Positions 1-9,981 of a stretch of DNA of 64,000 nt are shown here, one piece after another. The stretch is from contig JAQTUV010000004.1 in assembly GCA_028707175.1 (NCBI GenBank), positions 357,951-421,950 on the forward strand, in the 5' to 3' direction. The position numbers were made by a program, and so were the translations under genes. How positions within the stretch are numbered: the first letter of the stretch is position 1; every line of letters begins with the position of its first letter. This DNA comes from Sideroxydans sp. Lineage in GTDB: Bacteria; Pseudomonadota; Gammaproteobacteria; Burkholderiales; Gallionellaceae. Under the pieces are notes generated by a model. That model was not told where the DNA came from, did no database searches, and saw only the letters and a program-made list of their open reading frames with translations.

Positions 1-119
1 CAAGAAACAGTCGCGTGCATGCTGTCATACAGCCCAAAAGGAAGGAAGCGCCTAGCGACACGCCACTTGTCATTCAACCCATTCCCGAATTGCCCGCTGG
101 CGCATCTGACCATGAGTGA
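1..119 (+). CDS. lptA: LptA, LPS transport periplasmic protein (3' end only)
   Basis: This is the C-terminal tail of a gene cut by the window start; its codons run from base 3 to a TGA at 117-119. The tail contains [19 protein letters not shown], which resembles the usual end of LptA (a strand followed by AVIQPK). LptA forms the periplasmic bridge that carries lipopolysaccharide from LptBFGC to LptD. The stop overlaps the lptB start by 8 bases, the usual lptA-lptB arrangement. Only about 38 residues are visible, so the call rests on this short motif and on the neighbour. Confidence 0.75.
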   Translation, partial: RNSRVHAVIQPKRKEAPSDTPLVIQPIPELPAGASDHE

Positions 120-834
120 ACTGCAAACTGTATCGCTAAAGAAAAGTTACCGTGCACGCACCGTAGTACAAGATGTATCACTGACGGTAAAAAGTGGCGA
201 AGTCGTAGGGTTGCTGGGGCCGAACGGTGCAGGCAAGACAACGAGTTTCTACATGATCGTCGGCCTTGTTGCTGCAGATGGCGGCGAGATCACCATCGAT
301 GGCGAAAATGTCACACACCTGCCCATACACCGCAGAGCACGTTTAGGCTTAGCTTACCTCCCTCAAGAAGCCTCGATCTTCCGCCGCATGACCGTCACGC
401 AGAACATCCAAGCAGTCTTAGAGTTGCACGGCTACACATTGGAAGAGCAAAACCAGCGTCTTGAAGCGCTGCTCACCGACCTACATATCACGCACATTCG
501 CAATAACCCAGCGGTAGCCCTGTCCGGTGGAGAACGCCGCCGAGTCGAAATCGCGCGCGCACTGGCAACCGACCCTCGCTTCATCTTGCTTGATGAACCC
601 TTCGCCGGCGTCGATCCAATTGCGGTTATCGACATCCAAAAAATCATTCGCTTCTTGAAGGAGCGAGGGATTGGCGTACTCATCACGGACCATAACGTAC
701 GTGAAACTTTAGGCATCTGTGATCGTGCATATATTATCAACGCAGGATCAGTGATGGCCGAAGGAAAGCCCGAAGAAATCATCTATAATGAGGGCGTGAG
801 GAAAGTATATCTGGGTGAGCATTTCAAACTATAA
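112..834 (+). CDS. lptB: LptB, LPS export ABC transporter ATP-binding protein
   Basis: LptB is the cytoplasmic ATPase of the LptBFG complex, which extracts lipopolysaccharide from the inner membrane. The 240-residue protein shows Walker A GPNGAGKT at 36-43, the signature LSGGE at 137-141, Walker B ILLDEP at 158-163 and the switch histidine at 194. The ATG at 112 is preferred over an upstream in-frame ATG at 19 because it gives the standard family N-terminus ([13 protein letters not shown]) and overlaps the lptA stop. rpoN follows after 30 bases, a classic proteobacterial arrangement. Confidence 0.97.
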   Translation: MSELQTVSLKKSYRARTVVQDVSLTVKSGEVVGLLGPNGAGKTTSFYMIVGLVAADGGEITIDGENVTHLPIHRRARLGLAYLPQEASIFRRMTVTQNIQAVLELHGYTLEEQNQRLEALLTDLHITHIRNNPAVALSGGERRRVEIARALATDPRFILLDEPFAGVDPIAVIDIQKIIRFLKERGIGVLITDHNVRETLGICDRAYIINAGSVMAEGKPEEIIYNEGVRKVYLGEHFKL

Positions 835-864
835 AGACCGCCGCCACAGACCAGACCAATTGCA

Positions 865-2298
865 ATGAAACCAGCTCTTCAACTTAGGCAATCCCAACAA
901 CTGCTGCTAACGCCGCAGTTGCAGCAAGCCATCAAATTATTACAGCTCTCTACGCTGGAAATCAATCAAGAGACTTCTCGTTTATTGGATGAAAATCCAT
1001 TCCTTGAACGCGAGGACGATAACGGCAATCAAACCTACAGTGGCAGTAGTAGCACGACCGTCGCTACCAGCACAGAGTCTGCTCAAAGTGACCCGCAGCC
1101 CACTGAATCGACCTCGCGTGCCGATGATGGAGAGTGGCCTGAGCCCAGCTTCACCGCCTCCAACTCCGGCAACCCCGATGATGAGGATGAAGGGTATAGC
1201 GAAGTTGCTGCCGACCGCCCAAGCTTGCGCGAACATCTGTTGTGGCAACTCAATATGAGTCAACTGGACTCTCGCGATAAGAAAATCATCGCTTTGCTCA
1301 TCGATGCATTAGACGAAAATGCCTATTTGTCACAACCGCTGGAAGAGATTTTCGAACTACTGCCCGCCGAACTCGACATCAGCCTAGATGACCTTGAAAC
1401 TGCGCTCGTACAACTGCAACACCTTGATGAACCCGGTATCGGTGCGCGTACACTCAGCGAATGCTTGGCCTTGCAGTTGCAACAGATGTCAGAAGATGTA
1501 CCAGGGCGCGACCTAGCACTCGAACTGGTCAATCATCATCTAGCCTTGCTTGCCTCAAGGGACTTTAGCAAACTAAAAAAGATCCTACATTGTGATGATG
1601 AAGCCTTACGTTGCGTGCAAGAACTCATCGTTCGCTTACAGCCCAAACCCGGCATGGCGTTCGAACAACGCGCCGCAGACTATGTCGTTCCAGATGTGCT
1701 AGTTGAACGTATCGGCGGCATTTGGCGTGCACGCCTGAATCCAGAGGCCATGCCACGGCTACGCGTAAATCAGATTTACGCCAACATCATGCAACAACGT
1801 AACGACAGCAACGCACAAGGCATGGTGACGCAACTCCAAGAAGCGCGCTGGTTCATTAAAAACTTACAGCAACGCTTTGAAACCATTTTGCGGGTGGCAC
1901 AGGCCATCGTAGAGCGGCAACGCCAATTTTTCCAATTTGGTGACATTGCGATGCGCCCCTTGGTGTTACGTGAGATCGCAGAACAGCTTGAACTCCACGA
2001 ATCCACCATCTCGCGCGTCACCACGCAGAAGTTCATGCATACGCCTCGTGGCATCTATGAATTTAAATATTTCTTCGGTAGCGGCCTCGCCACCGAAGCT
2101 GGCGGCGCGTGTTCATCCACCGCTATTCGTGCGCTCATCAAGCAGATGGTCAGCGAAGAGGATGCGAAACATCCCCTAACTGACAGCCGCATGTCCGAAA
2201 TCCTGGCACAGCAGGGCATAATAGTAGCCCGCCGTACCGTGGCAAAATACCGGGAATCAATGAGTATCCTCCCGGTAAATCTTCGTAAATCACTCTAA
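865..2298 (+). CDS. rpoN: RNA polymerase sigma-54 factor
   Basis: RpoN directs RNA polymerase to -24/-12 promoters and needs an AAA+ activator. The 477-residue protein has a glutamine-rich activator-interacting region at 1-50 (LRQSQQLLLTPQLQQAIKLL), an acidic linker at about 50-120, the core-binding domain at about 120-310, and a DNA-binding part ending in the RpoN box ARRTVAKYRE at 455-464. hpf follows after 16 bases with a good ribosome site. A sigma-54 activator that could use this factor lies in the same window at 47604. Confidence 0.98.
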   Translation: MKPALQLRQSQQLLLTPQLQQAIKLLQLSTLEINQETSRLLDENPFLEREDDNGNQTYSGSSSTTVATSTESAQSDPQPTESTSRADDGEWPEPSFTASNSGNPDDEDEGYSEVAADRPSLREHLLWQLNMSQLDSRDKKIIALLIDALDENAYLSQPLEEIFELLPAELDISLDDLETALVQLQHLDEPGIGARTLSECLALQLQQMSEDVPGRDLALELVNHHLALLASRDFSKLKKILHCDDEALRCVQELIVRLQPKPGMAFEQRAADYVVPDVLVERIGGIWRARLNPEAMPRLRVNQIYANIMQQRNDSNAQGMVTQLQEARWFIKNLQQRFETILRVAQAIVERQRQFFQFGDIAMRPLVLREIAEQLELHESTISRVTTQKFMHTPRGIYEFKYFFGSGLATEAGGACSSTAIRALIKQMVSEEDAKHPLTDSRMSEILAQQGIIVARRTVAKYRESMSILPVNLRKSL

Positions 2299-2314
2299 CT
2301 AATAGGAGCAGGCA

Positions 2315-2638
2315 ATGAACCTCAACCTCACAGGACATCATCTAGAAATCACCCCTGCGATCCGCGAACACGTGATTGGCAAACTGGATAAAGTCAAACG
2401 TCATTTTGACAATGTGATCGACATCAACGTCATCTTGTCGGTAGACAAGTTGGTACAAAAAGCTGAAGCCACTGTACATCTTGCTGGCAAAAGTATTTTT
2501 GCAGAAACTTCAGACAGCAATCTGTACGTCGCGATTGATGCATTGGTCGACTCTTTGGATCGTCAAGTACTGAAGCACAAGGAAAAACGCACTGCGAGCC
2601 GTCATGACGAATCTGGGCAACATCCAGTAGCAGAGTAA
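2315..2638 (+). CDS. hpf: Ribosome hibernation promoting factor, short form
   Basis: HPF binds the 30S decoding channel and helps form inactive 100S ribosomes in starvation. The protein is 107 residues and begins MNLNLTGHHLEITPAIREHV, typical of the HPF/YfiA family. It lacks the long C-terminal dimerisation domain, so it is the short form. The ribosome site (AGGAG) sits about 7 bases upstream. It lies between rpoN and ptsN as in many proteobacteria and is closed by a strong terminator 8 bases downstream. Confidence 0.95.
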   Translation: MNLNLTGHHLEITPAIREHVIGKLDKVKRHFDNVIDINVILSVDKLVQKAEATVHLAGKSIFAETSDSNLYVAIDALVDSLDRQVLKHKEKRTASRHDESGQHPVAE

Positions 2639-2645
2639 AGTGATG

Positions 2646-2676
2646 CGGGGCGACCAAATGGTTGCCCCGTTTTTTT
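2646..2676 (+). terminator. Rho-independent terminator after hpf
   Basis: A 10-pair stem (left arm 2646-2655, right arm 2660-2669, one G-T wobble, loop AAAT) is followed by seven T residues. It separates lptA-lptB-rpoN-hpf from ptsN, which starts only 16 bases beyond the T-run. ptsN must therefore be reached by read-through or by a promoter hidden in or before the hairpin. Confidence 0.9.
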
Positions 2677-2691
2677 ATTTGGTGAGGCACC

Positions 2692-3147
2692 ATGACTTTG
2701 ATCAGTAAAATTTTAACGCCCGAATGTATCCTTTTGGACAGCGAATCCACCAGCAAGAAGCGTGTCTTCGAACGTGTTGGCATCTTGTTCGAGAACTCTC
2801 AGAGCATCGCACGTAGCCAAGTATTCGACAGTCTATTCGCTCGCGAAAAGCTAGGATCGACAGGTTTAGGACAAGGCGTAGCGATTCCGCATGGACGCGT
2901 TAAAGGTTTGCGTGATGCTGTCGCCGCATTCGTCAAAATGGACAATGCCATCCCTTTTGATGCACCAGACGGCCTTCCCGTCAATTTCATATTCGTGTTG
3001 CTCGTTCCCGAACGTGCAACTGATTTGCATTTACAGATTCTGGGCGAACTCGCACAGATGTTCTGCGACACCAATTTCCGCGATCAGCTACTACAAGCGA
3101 ACGACCCTGCCACCATCTATGCCCTCTTCACACAGTGGCAAGTCTAA
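2692..3147 (+). CDS. ptsN: PTS IIA-Ntr protein
   Basis: PtsN is the last phospho-acceptor of the nitrogen phosphotransferase chain (PtsP-PtsO-PtsN). It regulates potassium transport, sigma-54 genes and other targets by its phosphorylation state rather than moving sugar. The 151-residue protein has the phospho-histidine H67 in GVAIPHGRV. Six bases separate it from hprK, and this pairing with hprK and rapZ is typical of Betaproteobacteria. ATG 2692 is the only reasonable start, preceded by GGTGAGG. Confidence 0.95.
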   Translation: MTLISKILTPECILLDSESTSKKRVFERVGILFENSQSIARSQVFDSLFAREKLGSTGLGQGVAIPHGRVKGLRDAVAAFVKMDNAIPFDAPDGLPVNFIFVLLVPERATDLHLQILGELAQMFCDTNFRDQLLQANDPATIYALFTQWQV

Positions 3148-3153
3148 GCACTC

Positions 3154-4092
3154 ATGTCTAACGTCAATATCCGACAGCTTTTCCAAGATAAACAAGAACG
3201 CTTAAGCCTAGCTTGGGTAGCCGGTGCGGAAGGTGCTGATCGTATTCTTGATAGTGAGACTGTAAATGCCTCCAATCAAGGTCTGATTGGGCACATGAAC
3301 CTGATCCACCCTAACTGGGTTCAGGTATTGAGTAACACCGAGCTGGATTACTTACATTCGCTCCCCCCTGCCGAACTCGCCACGTCACTACAACGATTAG
3401 CCGATGGTAAACCTTCTTGCTTAATCGTGGCTGGCGACACCGAAATTCCCAAAGGTCTGATCGACTTTGCCAACCAGACGCAGACGCCTCTATTCCATTC
3501 ACCGCTCGGTAGCGTGCATCTCATGTGGATGGTGCGTCACTACATGGTCAAAGCACTGGCCGAAGCCACGACACGTCACGGCGTATTCATCGATGTACTC
3601 GGTGTCGGCGTCATGATCACAGGGGATAGCGGCGTCGGTAAAAGCGAACTTGCGCTCGAACTCATCACGCGCGGCAACGGCCTGGTCGCGGATGACATCG
3701 TCGAGTTGTACCGCATCTCCCCTGAAGCCCTTGAGGGACGTTGCCCAGAACTATTGCGTGACTTCTTGGAAGTACGCGGCCTAGGCATCCTGAATATTCG
3801 CACCATGTTTGGTGAGACCGCTGTGCGTCGTAAAAAAAGTATCAAACTTATCGTGCACCTCTATCGTCCATTGCTCGACGACCTATCAAAGCTTGATCGC
3901 CTGCCACAAGCTGGCCGCGAAGAGATCATGGGCGTCTCCATCAGCAAGGTCGAAATTCCCGTCATGGCAGGTCGTAACTTAGCGGTTTTGGTTGAAGCTG
4001 CTGCACGCAATTTCGTGCTTCAACAACGTGGCATCGACACCATGCAAGAGTTCATCACTCGGCAAGAACAGCATCTCATTGGGGATCGTTAA
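3154..4092 (+). CDS. hprK: HPr kinase/phosphorylase
   Basis: HprK phosphorylates and dephosphorylates a serine of HPr-like proteins. The protein is 312 residues, the normal length. The N-terminal domain spans about 1-130. The kinase core has the catalytic histidine region RHGVFIDV at 141-148, Walker A GDSGVGKS at 157-164, an acidic pair DD at 180-181, and the family signature [16 protein letters not shown] at 205-220. It is packed between ptsN and rapZ, which starts one base after the hprK stop. Confidence 0.97.
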   Translation: MSNVNIRQLFQDKQERLSLAWVAGAEGADRILDSETVNASNQGLIGHMNLIHPNWVQVLSNTELDYLHSLPPAELATSLQRLADGKPSCLIVAGDTEIPKGLIDFANQTQTPLFHSPLGSVHLMWMVRHYMVKALAEATTRHGVFIDVLGVGVMITGDSGVGKSELALELITRGNGLVADDIVELYRISPEALEGRCPELLRDFLEVRGLGILNIRTMFGETAVRRKKSIKLIVHLYRPLLDDLSKLDRLPQAGREEIMGVSISKVEIPVMAGRNLAVLVEAAARNFVLQQRGIDTMQEFITRQEQHLIGDR

Positions 4093-4093
4093 G

Positions 4094-4930
4094 ATGCAGC
4101 TGTTCCTCATCAGTGGACTATCCGGATCTGGAAAAAGCGTCGCCCTAAAGACGTTAGAAGATTCTGGCTTCTACTGCGTGGACAACCTACCTGTCGAACT
4201 GCTGTCCGCCCTCATCGACAATCTGCAACAAGCAGACTACACCCGCATGGCGGTAAGCATTGATGTGCGCAGCGGCAGCAGCGTGCAGCTGCTACCGCAA
4301 TATATCGAATCGATGAAACAGCATGGCCTCGACGTACATCTGCTATTCCTTGACGCTCACACCGACACCTTAGTAAAACGCTTTTCAGAGACACGCCGCT
4401 CACATCCGCTGAATGATGGCATTCGCACCTTACCCGAATGCGTATCGTACGAACGCGAACTGCTCACCGAAATCAGCGACTTGGCTCATCACATTGACAC
4501 TACCGAACTAGGCGCAAATGCTTTACGTGCTTGGGTTAAAGCTTTCATCAATTTGGATCGAGCACGCCTCACGTTGTTATTCGAATCATTCGGATTCAAA
4601 CACGGCATCCCTCTCGATGCCGATTTGGTGTTCGACGTGCGTTGCCTCCCCAACCCACACTACGACCCACTATTGCGCCCCCTTACCGGACGTGACGCAC
4701 CCGTTGTGCAATTTCTTGAGCAAACACCACTCGCGCAAAAAATGTTCAATGATGTACGCACCTTCATCGAGAATTGGCTGCCCAGTTACATCGCTGACAA
4801 CCGTAGTTACCTCACCGTTGCTATCGGTTGCACGGGTGGACAACATCGCTCGGTTTACCTTGCTGAACGATTAGCCGCACATTTCAATACTCAGCAACAA
4901 GTGCTGGTGCGCCATCGTGAATTCCTATGA
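4094..4930 (+). CDS. rapZ: RNase adapter protein RapZ
   Basis: RapZ is a nucleotide-binding protein that, in enterobacteria, guides RNase E to small RNAs controlling glucosamine-6-phosphate synthase. The protein is 278 residues with Walker A GLSGSGKS at 8-15 and a conserved C-terminal domain containing [11 protein letters not shown]. The start at 4094, one base after the hprK stop, is preferred over an upstream in-frame ATG inside hprK. The role of RapZ in Betaproteobacteria is inferred from the family only. Confidence 0.95.
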   Translation: MQLFLISGLSGSGKSVALKTLEDSGFYCVDNLPVELLSALIDNLQQADYTRMAVSIDVRSGSSVQLLPQYIESMKQHGLDVHLLFLDAHTDTLVKRFSETRRSHPLNDGIRTLPECVSYERELLTEISDLAHHIDTTELGANALRAWVKAFINLDRARLTLLFESFGFKHGIPLDADLVFDVRCLPNPHYDPLLRPLTGRDAPVVQFLEQTPLAQKMFNDVRTFIENWLPSYIADNRSYLTVAIGCTGGQHRSVYLAERLAAHFNTQQQVLVRHREFL

Positions 4931-5303
4931 GGCTATTCGCTCATCTATTAAAGCAGGCGATTGGCTAACAGTCCTGCTCGGCATTTTATGTGTCGTGCTC
5001 ATCACACTAAAATTATGGAATGGCGAACAAGCCGATCGCGCCATCATCCGTAGCGCAGGAAAAATATTCAAAGAAGTACCACTTTCACGCGACACACAAA
5101 TTGAAGTACCCGGCCCCCTCGGCATCAGCATCATCAACATCGAAAAAGGCAAGGCACGCATCACCAGCGACCCCAGCCCCAGACAATATTGCGTGCGTCA
5201 AGGTTGGCTACAACAAGCAGGCGAGATCGCCATCTGCCTGCCCAACCAAGTGAGTGTGGAATTAACCGGCAGCCAGAAAAAATATGACAGCCTCAACTAT
5301 TAA
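4917..5303 (+). CDS. NusG domain II-containing small membrane protein
   Basis: The 128-residue protein has one membrane segment at about 18-36 ([19 protein letters not shown]). An extracytoplasmic domain follows and ends in [19 protein letters not shown], typical of stand-alone NusG domain II proteins. It is not the transcription factor NusG. The start is a GTG overlapping the last 14 bases of rapZ, so translation is probably coupled. The next gene, a Gx-type membrane protein, overlaps its 3' end by 20 bases. Similar pairs occur near ApbE-like flavin transferases in other bacteria, but none is visible here and the function is unknown. Confidence 0.8.
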   Translation: MNSYEAIRSSIKAGDWLTVLLGILCVVLITLKLWNGEQADRAIIRSAGKIFKEVPLSRDTQIEVPGPLGISIINIEKGKARITSDPSPRQYCVRQGWLQQAGEIAICLPNQVSVELTGSQKKYDSLNY

Positions 5304-5823
5304 GCTGACCGCCACCCCTGAAGATCACCACGTCGCTAAAATGGCAGCAGTGGCACTGGGGCTCACGGTATTAGAGAACGCTATCCCCTCCCCGCTGCCC
5401 GGCGTAAAGCCAGGACTCGCTAACATCGTCACCCTCATCGTGTTAGCGCGTTACGGTTGGCGCATGGCAGCATGGGTATCCTTACTGCGCGTCGTTGCAG
5501 GCAGTTTGTTGTTTGGGAATTTCCTCGCCCCAGGATTTTTCTTGAGCTTGAGCGGCGCTGTGTTCAGCCTTGCCGCACTCGCGATAAGCATGCACTTACC
5601 TCAACGCTGGTTCGGCGCGGTAACGCACAGCATCCTCGCCGCCTTCGCCCACATCGCAGGCCAGATGATGGTCGTCTATTTGTGGCTCATCCCACACAGC
5701 GGCATCGCCTATCTCATCCCCATCTTTGCTACCGCCGCCTTGGTATTCGGCACCGTGAACGGCATAATCGCCGCACGCTTCATCGAAGCCGCTGAGCAAC
5801 CTCAAACGGAACCACACGCATGA
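5284..5823 (+). CDS. Gx transporter family membrane protein
   Basis: The 179-residue, very hydrophobic protein has about five membrane segments. It matches the family once named heptaprenyl diphosphate synthase component I (Gx transporter), shown by LENAIPSPLPGVKPGLANIV near 20-40. The fold is related to substrate-binding subunits of ECF vitamin transporters, but the substrate is not known. The start at 5284 overlaps the preceding gene; an internal ATG at 5341 is also possible. Its stop overlaps the ubiX start (ATGA), so the two are probably translated together. Confidence 0.8.
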   Translation: MTASTIKLTATPEDHHVAKMAAVALGLTVLENAIPSPLPGVKPGLANIVTLIVLARYGWRMAAWVSLLRVVAGSLLFGNFLAPGFFLSLSGAVFSLAALAISMHLPQRWFGAVTHSILAAFAHIAGQMMVVYLWLIPHSGIAYLIPIFATAALVFGTVNGIIAARFIEAAEQPQTEPHA

Positions 5824-6419
5824 AAACGATCACGTTAGCACTCACTGGCGCATCAGGCCTCCCCTACGGCATGCGGCTTTTAGAGACGCTCTTGAAGGGC
5901 GGCCATCGCGTACATCTGGTGTACACCCAAGCCGCCCAAATGGTGGCCAAACAAGAATTAGATTTTGTACTTCCCACACGCCCACACGATGCCGAGCAAA
6001 TGTTCAAAGAACGCATCGGCGAATTCAGCGGCGAACTCAAAATATTCGGCATTCAAGACTGGTACGCTCCCATGGCGTCCGGCTCAAACCCCGGTGACGC
6101 GATGGTGGTCTGCCCGTGCACCATGGGCACACTTGGCAAGATAGCGGGTGGCATCAGCGATGACCTCATCGCCCGCGCCGCCGACGTCATGCTCAAAGAA
6201 AAACGCACGCTCATCATCGTCCCGCGCGAGATGCCATTCTCATCCATCCACCTTGAGAACATGCTCAAACTCTCCCACGCCGGCGCCGTCATCATGCCCC
6301 CCAATCCCGGCTTCTATCACCACCCGCAGAGCGTGCAAGACATCGTAGATTTTGTAGTGGCGCGCATACTCGACCATCTAGGCGTGGAGCAGACGTTGAT
6401 GAAAAAGTGGGGAGAGTAA
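5820..6419 (+). CDS. ubiX: Flavin prenyltransferase UbiX
   Basis: UbiX joins dimethylallyl phosphate to FMN to make the prenylated flavin used by the decarboxylase UbiD in ubiquinone synthesis. The 199-residue protein begins with the flavin-binding motif LTGASGLPYGMRLLE and contains the conserved VVCPCTMGTLGKIAGG stretch and a C-terminal MPPNPGFYHHPQS motif. It closes this plus-strand block. The 113 bases between it and the convergent mutY end hold no clear terminator. Confidence 0.96.
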   Translation: MKTITLALTGASGLPYGMRLLETLLKGGHRVHLVYTQAAQMVAKQELDFVLPTRPHDAEQMFKERIGEFSGELKIFGIQDWYAPMASGSNPGDAMVVCPCTMGTLGKIAGGISDDLIARAADVMLKEKRTLIIVPREMPFSSIHLENMLKLSHAGAVIMPPNPGFYHHPQSVQDIVDFVVARILDHLGVEQTLMKKWGE

Positions 6420-6532
6420 AACTCCCCGTGCGCAACCCGCTTGTTCGTAAATAATCGAGGGAACCGCGCAGCGACGGAAAACAGGGGGGTGCCGACTCGG
6501 GATGAATGGTTTTAGGTAATTACCTGAATCAC

Positions 6533-7561
6533 CTAAGCCAGCTTCTCTAACATCGCCCTCACCGGCGTCGGAATCGCCGCCCGCAAGGCCTCATCCACAT
6601 CCAACCACACGCTCCCCGCCTGCATCACCTTCACCGGTTTGTGTTCTAGTTCGATCTTCAAAGGTGCGATATGCAATTTGAAGTGCGTGAACGTGTGAGT
6701 GAATTGTTCCAAACGTTGCCCCGCGCTTGCGTCCATTCCGTTATTCACGAACCATGTCTTTGCAGTTTCTTCATCATCAAACTGTGGTGGACACCACATC
6801 CCGCCCCAGATACCGCTACTTGGCCGCTTCTCTAGCAAAATATCGTTGCCGTGAATGAGCAATAAAAAGATTGCGTGTCTTTCTGGCACGGTCTTCTTCG
6901 GGCGGGGTGTGGGCAGGGTGTTGATGCGATCTGTTTGCAAAGCAACACAATCGGCTTGCACGGGACATAACACGCATTTTGGTTTGCTACGTGTACAGAC
7001 GGTAGCGCCCATATCCATGAGAGATTGGGTATAAACCGCTACATCTTCGCTCGGCAGTAGCGCTTCGGCTTCTTGCCAAAGTTGCGCTTCGACTTTTTTA
7101 TCCCCCGCCCAACCTGCGATGCCGCGATGCCTTGCCAGCACGCGCTTCACGTTGCCATCCAAGATGGCACGATGCTGGTGGAAAGCCAGCGCGCACACAG
7201 CGGCGGCCGTAGAGCGACCGATGCCGGGTAGCGCGATGATGTCGTCAAAGTTACTCGGGAATTCGCCGTTGAAACGAGCAACAATGAGACGCGCCGCTTT
7301 GTGCAGATTGCGCCCCCGTGCGTAGTAGCCTAAACCACTCCAATGCGCGAGCACTTGCTCTTCACTTGCCGACGCGAGTACGGCGATGGTGGGAAAAGAG
7401 GTGATGAATTTCTGAAAATACGGGATGACCGTGGCGACCTGCGTCTGCTGCAACATGATTTCGGACAGCCACACGCGGTAGGCATCTTGTCCTTGCCACG
7501 GCAAACCATGACGGCCATGCACACGCTGCCATGCGATGAGGCGGGAAGCGAACGAAGTCAT
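6533..7561 (-). CDS. mutY: A/G-specific adenine glycosylase MutY
   Basis: MutY removes adenine paired with 8-oxoguanine. In the 342-residue protein the catalytic glutamate is E34 (WLSEIMLQQTQ) and the helix-hairpin-helix LPGIGRSTAAA starts at 111. The catalytic aspartate is D135. The [4Fe-4S] ligands are C189, C196, C199 and C205 (C-x6-C-x2-C-x5-C). A C-terminal NUDIX-like domain (about 225-342) recognises 8-oxoguanine. It lies 31 bases after the asmA-like gene and is probably co-transcribed with it. Confidence 0.97.
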   Translation of the reverse strand: MTSFASRLIAWQRVHGRHGLPWQGQDAYRVWLSEIMLQQTQVATVIPYFQKFITSFPTIAVLASASEEQVLAHWSGLGYYARGRNLHKAARLIVARFNGEFPSNFDDIIALPGIGRSTAAAVCALAFHQHRAILDGNVKRVLARHRGIAGWAGDKKVEAQLWQEAEALLPSEDVAVYTQSLMDMGATVCTRSKPKCVLCPVQADCVALQTDRINTLPTPRPKKTVPERHAIFLLLIHGNDILLEKRPSSGIWGGMWCPPQFDDEETAKTWFVNNGMDASAGQRLEQFTHTFTHFKLHIAPLKIELEHKPVKVMQAGSVWLDVDEALRAAIPTPVRAMLEKLA

Positions 7562-7592
7562 CGTTGCATGAATCCGTTGCTCCCCATCGCCA

Positions 7593-9896
7593 TCACTTGA
7601 ACAAACCGCCCAAGCCCTTCTTCAACTCAGCCTCTGCTTTGGCTTTTGCAGCGGCCTTTTGCGCCTCAATCTCTTGCTGAGCTTTCAGCTTAGCGGCATC
7701 TGTCGCAGCACTTACTTTTTGCTTCGCAGCATCCACTGCGGCAGCAGCTTGTTGCTTCGCCTCATCTGCAAGCATCGAGCCAAATTCGAGTTTGAATTTT
7801 AGGTCAGTGAAGAGGCCGCTCACACGCACGGGGACAGTCAATCCGCCCACATTGTCTTTGCCGCCTTGTCCTTCAGTCGTACTGGTGACGGTCGCCTTCA
7901 CGAGGTAATCCAAACTATCGTTACCGACATTGATATCCCCCTTGCCGCCCACACGAATGAATGGAGATTTCATGGACAAATCTTCGTTATGCGCCACACC
8001 GTTGCTGATTTTGAACGACGCTTTCAACTCACTGAAATCTGTCTTTTCGGCCGCATCTGCACCTTGAGTCTTATCGCCCCCTTTACCCACTTCGCGCACG
8101 CTCTTGGCAAGATTAATACCCTTCACTGCACCATCCGTAAGATTTACTGACAAAGAACCATTCAACGCTTTCTTCAGCAGACTAACCATATTGCCTTGCG
8201 TGGTGACATTGATACCGACGCTGCCCTTACCGTTGACGAAATCCATATCCAACGCATCTTTCAGCAGCGGGCCGATTTCAATCGCGTTCAATTTTGCATT
8301 CACCGCAAACGCAGGTTGCGCCTTATTCGCATCCACGCCGATATCACTCAAGATGCTACCGCCATACAAGTTGGCTGATAAGGGCGCAACTTTAACCACG
8401 CCATCTTTCGCCTTCACATCAACGCGCAATTGATTCACTTTCACATTCGCCGCTTTGAGTGCGCCAACGCGCAAGCTACCCTCGATGTTGAGGGGCTTCA
8501 GCGCGGTCAGATCGAATGGCTGCTCTGGTTCAGTAGATTTTTCTTTTTTCGCGCCATCGCTCTTAGGCATGTACAGATCGGCATCGAACTGGTCGATCTC
8601 CAAGTCATAACGAATCGCAGGAGCGGCAAAATTCGTCATGCCCAACTTAGCTTTGATCTGACTTTGCAACAACCCACCCGCTAGATTCGCTTGGACACTC
8701 TGACGCCCCAAGTCCGCTTGCACACTGCCCTTCAATTCGCTGCTCACACTCTTGCCGGGCAACTGATCGCCTGTCGCATTCAATGCGATGACGAGATCAG
8801 ACAGATTGAATTGTTGCGTTTTCAGATTGGCGGCCACGGGAGTGGAGAGTTTCAATTTAAAAGCTTGCTCCGGCTGCTTCACATCCACGTTCAGCGTGAG
8901 ATTGCTCAACTTGAACGTCTCCATATCGCCCTTGACTGAAGGCAAGGTCATCGCTGCCACCACATTGCCAAACGCTGCGTCCAACTGCGCATTCAACGCG
9001 ATGCCATCCACCGCGATATCGTTCTTCACCATGCTCAACGCGGGCGCATCCAACTTGGCATCAAACTTATCTTTACCCTTCAGACCACTTGCCGTGAACA
9101 CGAACTTCTTCGCGGAATAATTCTGCTCACCCAGATTGGCATCCGCATCCAAACCCAATTTCACCACCAGGTCAGTGATATCGAGTACCGCGCCTTTTGC
9201 CTGCACATCCAAGCCTTGAACTTGATAGATGTTCTTATCCAAATCGAAGGTCAGCGTCGTCTTCAACTGCGTTTCAATATCCACTTTAGGTTGGTTCGCC
9301 AAAATGTGCGCGGCTAACTCGATCTTGCTCGGCACACCGTTAGCAATACGCCCCGTGTGCAGACTGAAATCTTTCACACTGTACTGCGCGCCCGTTGCCT
9401 CATCGCGATAAGCAAACTCGGTATCGTCGATACGCACAGAAGCTACGTCGAATTTGATTGGCGAGGAAGCCTCTTTAGCTTGTTCTGGCTCTGCGCTCTT
9501 GCTCAACAAGTCATCCAGATTGCTTGTGCCATCTTTATATTTGATGATTTGCGCCTTCACGCCTTTCACCATCACTTCATCCACCACCACCTGCTTCGCC
9601 AACAAGGGCATGAACGCCAGTGAGACGCGCGCCTCACCGATAGCCGCAAATTCTTGCTCACTCTTAAATTCAGACAGAGACACTTGGCCCAGGCTCGCGC
9701 CGATGTTAGGGAAGAAGAACAGCTTGATATCACCGTCCAATTTCAGCGTACGCTGCTTGCTGTCTTTTACTGCTTGGATGATTTGCGGCTTATACGAATT
9801 AGGATCAAACGTCAGCGCCACATAAGTAACCGACCCCGCCAACAAAACCACCACACCACCGAAGGACATCAAGCCATATTTAAGATATTTATTCAT
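7593..9896 (-). CDS. AsmA family protein
   Basis: The 767-residue protein has an N-terminal membrane helix (about 5-27, YGLMSFGGVVVLLAGSVTYV), an AsmA N-terminal domain with the typical FDPNSYKPQI motif, a long beta-rich repeated middle, and an AsmA C-terminal domain. It ends in an Ala/Lys-rich helical tail. AsmA-like proteins (AsmA, TamB, YhdP) are large envelope proteins linked to lipid transport or outer membrane assembly. The ATG at 9896 is chosen over one at 9926 because AGGTG precedes it at good spacing and the helix follows at once. asmA next to mutY is common in Betaproteobacteria. Confidence 0.9.
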   Translation of the reverse strand: MNKYLKYGLMSFGGVVVLLAGSVTYVALTFDPNSYKPQIIQAVKDSKQRTLKLDGDIKLFFFPNIGASLGQVSLSEFKSEQEFAAIGEARVSLAFMPLLAKQVVVDEVMVKGVKAQIIKYKDGTSNLDDLLSKSAEPEQAKEASSPIKFDVASVRIDDTEFAYRDEATGAQYSVKDFSLHTGRIANGVPSKIELAAHILANQPKVDIETQLKTTLTFDLDKNIYQVQGLDVQAKGAVLDITDLVVKLGLDADANLGEQNYSAKKFVFTASGLKGKDKFDAKLDAPALSMVKNDIAVDGIALNAQLDAAFGNVVAAMTLPSVKGDMETFKLSNLTLNVDVKQPEQAFKLKLSTPVAANLKTQQFNLSDLVIALNATGDQLPGKSVSSELKGSVQADLGRQSVQANLAGGLLQSQIKAKLGMTNFAAPAIRYDLEIDQFDADLYMPKSDGAKKEKSTEPEQPFDLTALKPLNIEGSLRVGALKAANVKVNQLRVDVKAKDGVVKVAPLSANLYGGSILSDIGVDANKAQPAFAVNAKLNAIEIGPLLKDALDMDFVNGKGSVGINVTTQGNMVSLLKKALNGSLSVNLTDGAVKGINLAKSVREVGKGGDKTQGADAAEKTDFSELKASFKISNGVAHNEDLSMKSPFIRVGGKGDINVGNDSLDYLVKATVTSTTEGQGGKDNVGGLTVPVRVSGLFTDLKFKLEFGSMLADEAKQQAAAAVDAAKQKVSAATDAAKLKAQQEIEAQKAAAKAKAEAELKKGLGGLFK

Positions 9897-9981
9897 ATGC
9901 ACACCTATTTTCAGACAATTCGTCAATTATAAACGACACGCCCGCCAGCTCGGAACATACCGTGAACAGGGTGAACATTGT

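Noticed and set aside
6510..6532. Palindrome AGGTAATTACCT between ubiX and mutY as an operator
   Set aside because: It is 12 bases between two convergent gene ends, where an operator is unlikely; could be chance.
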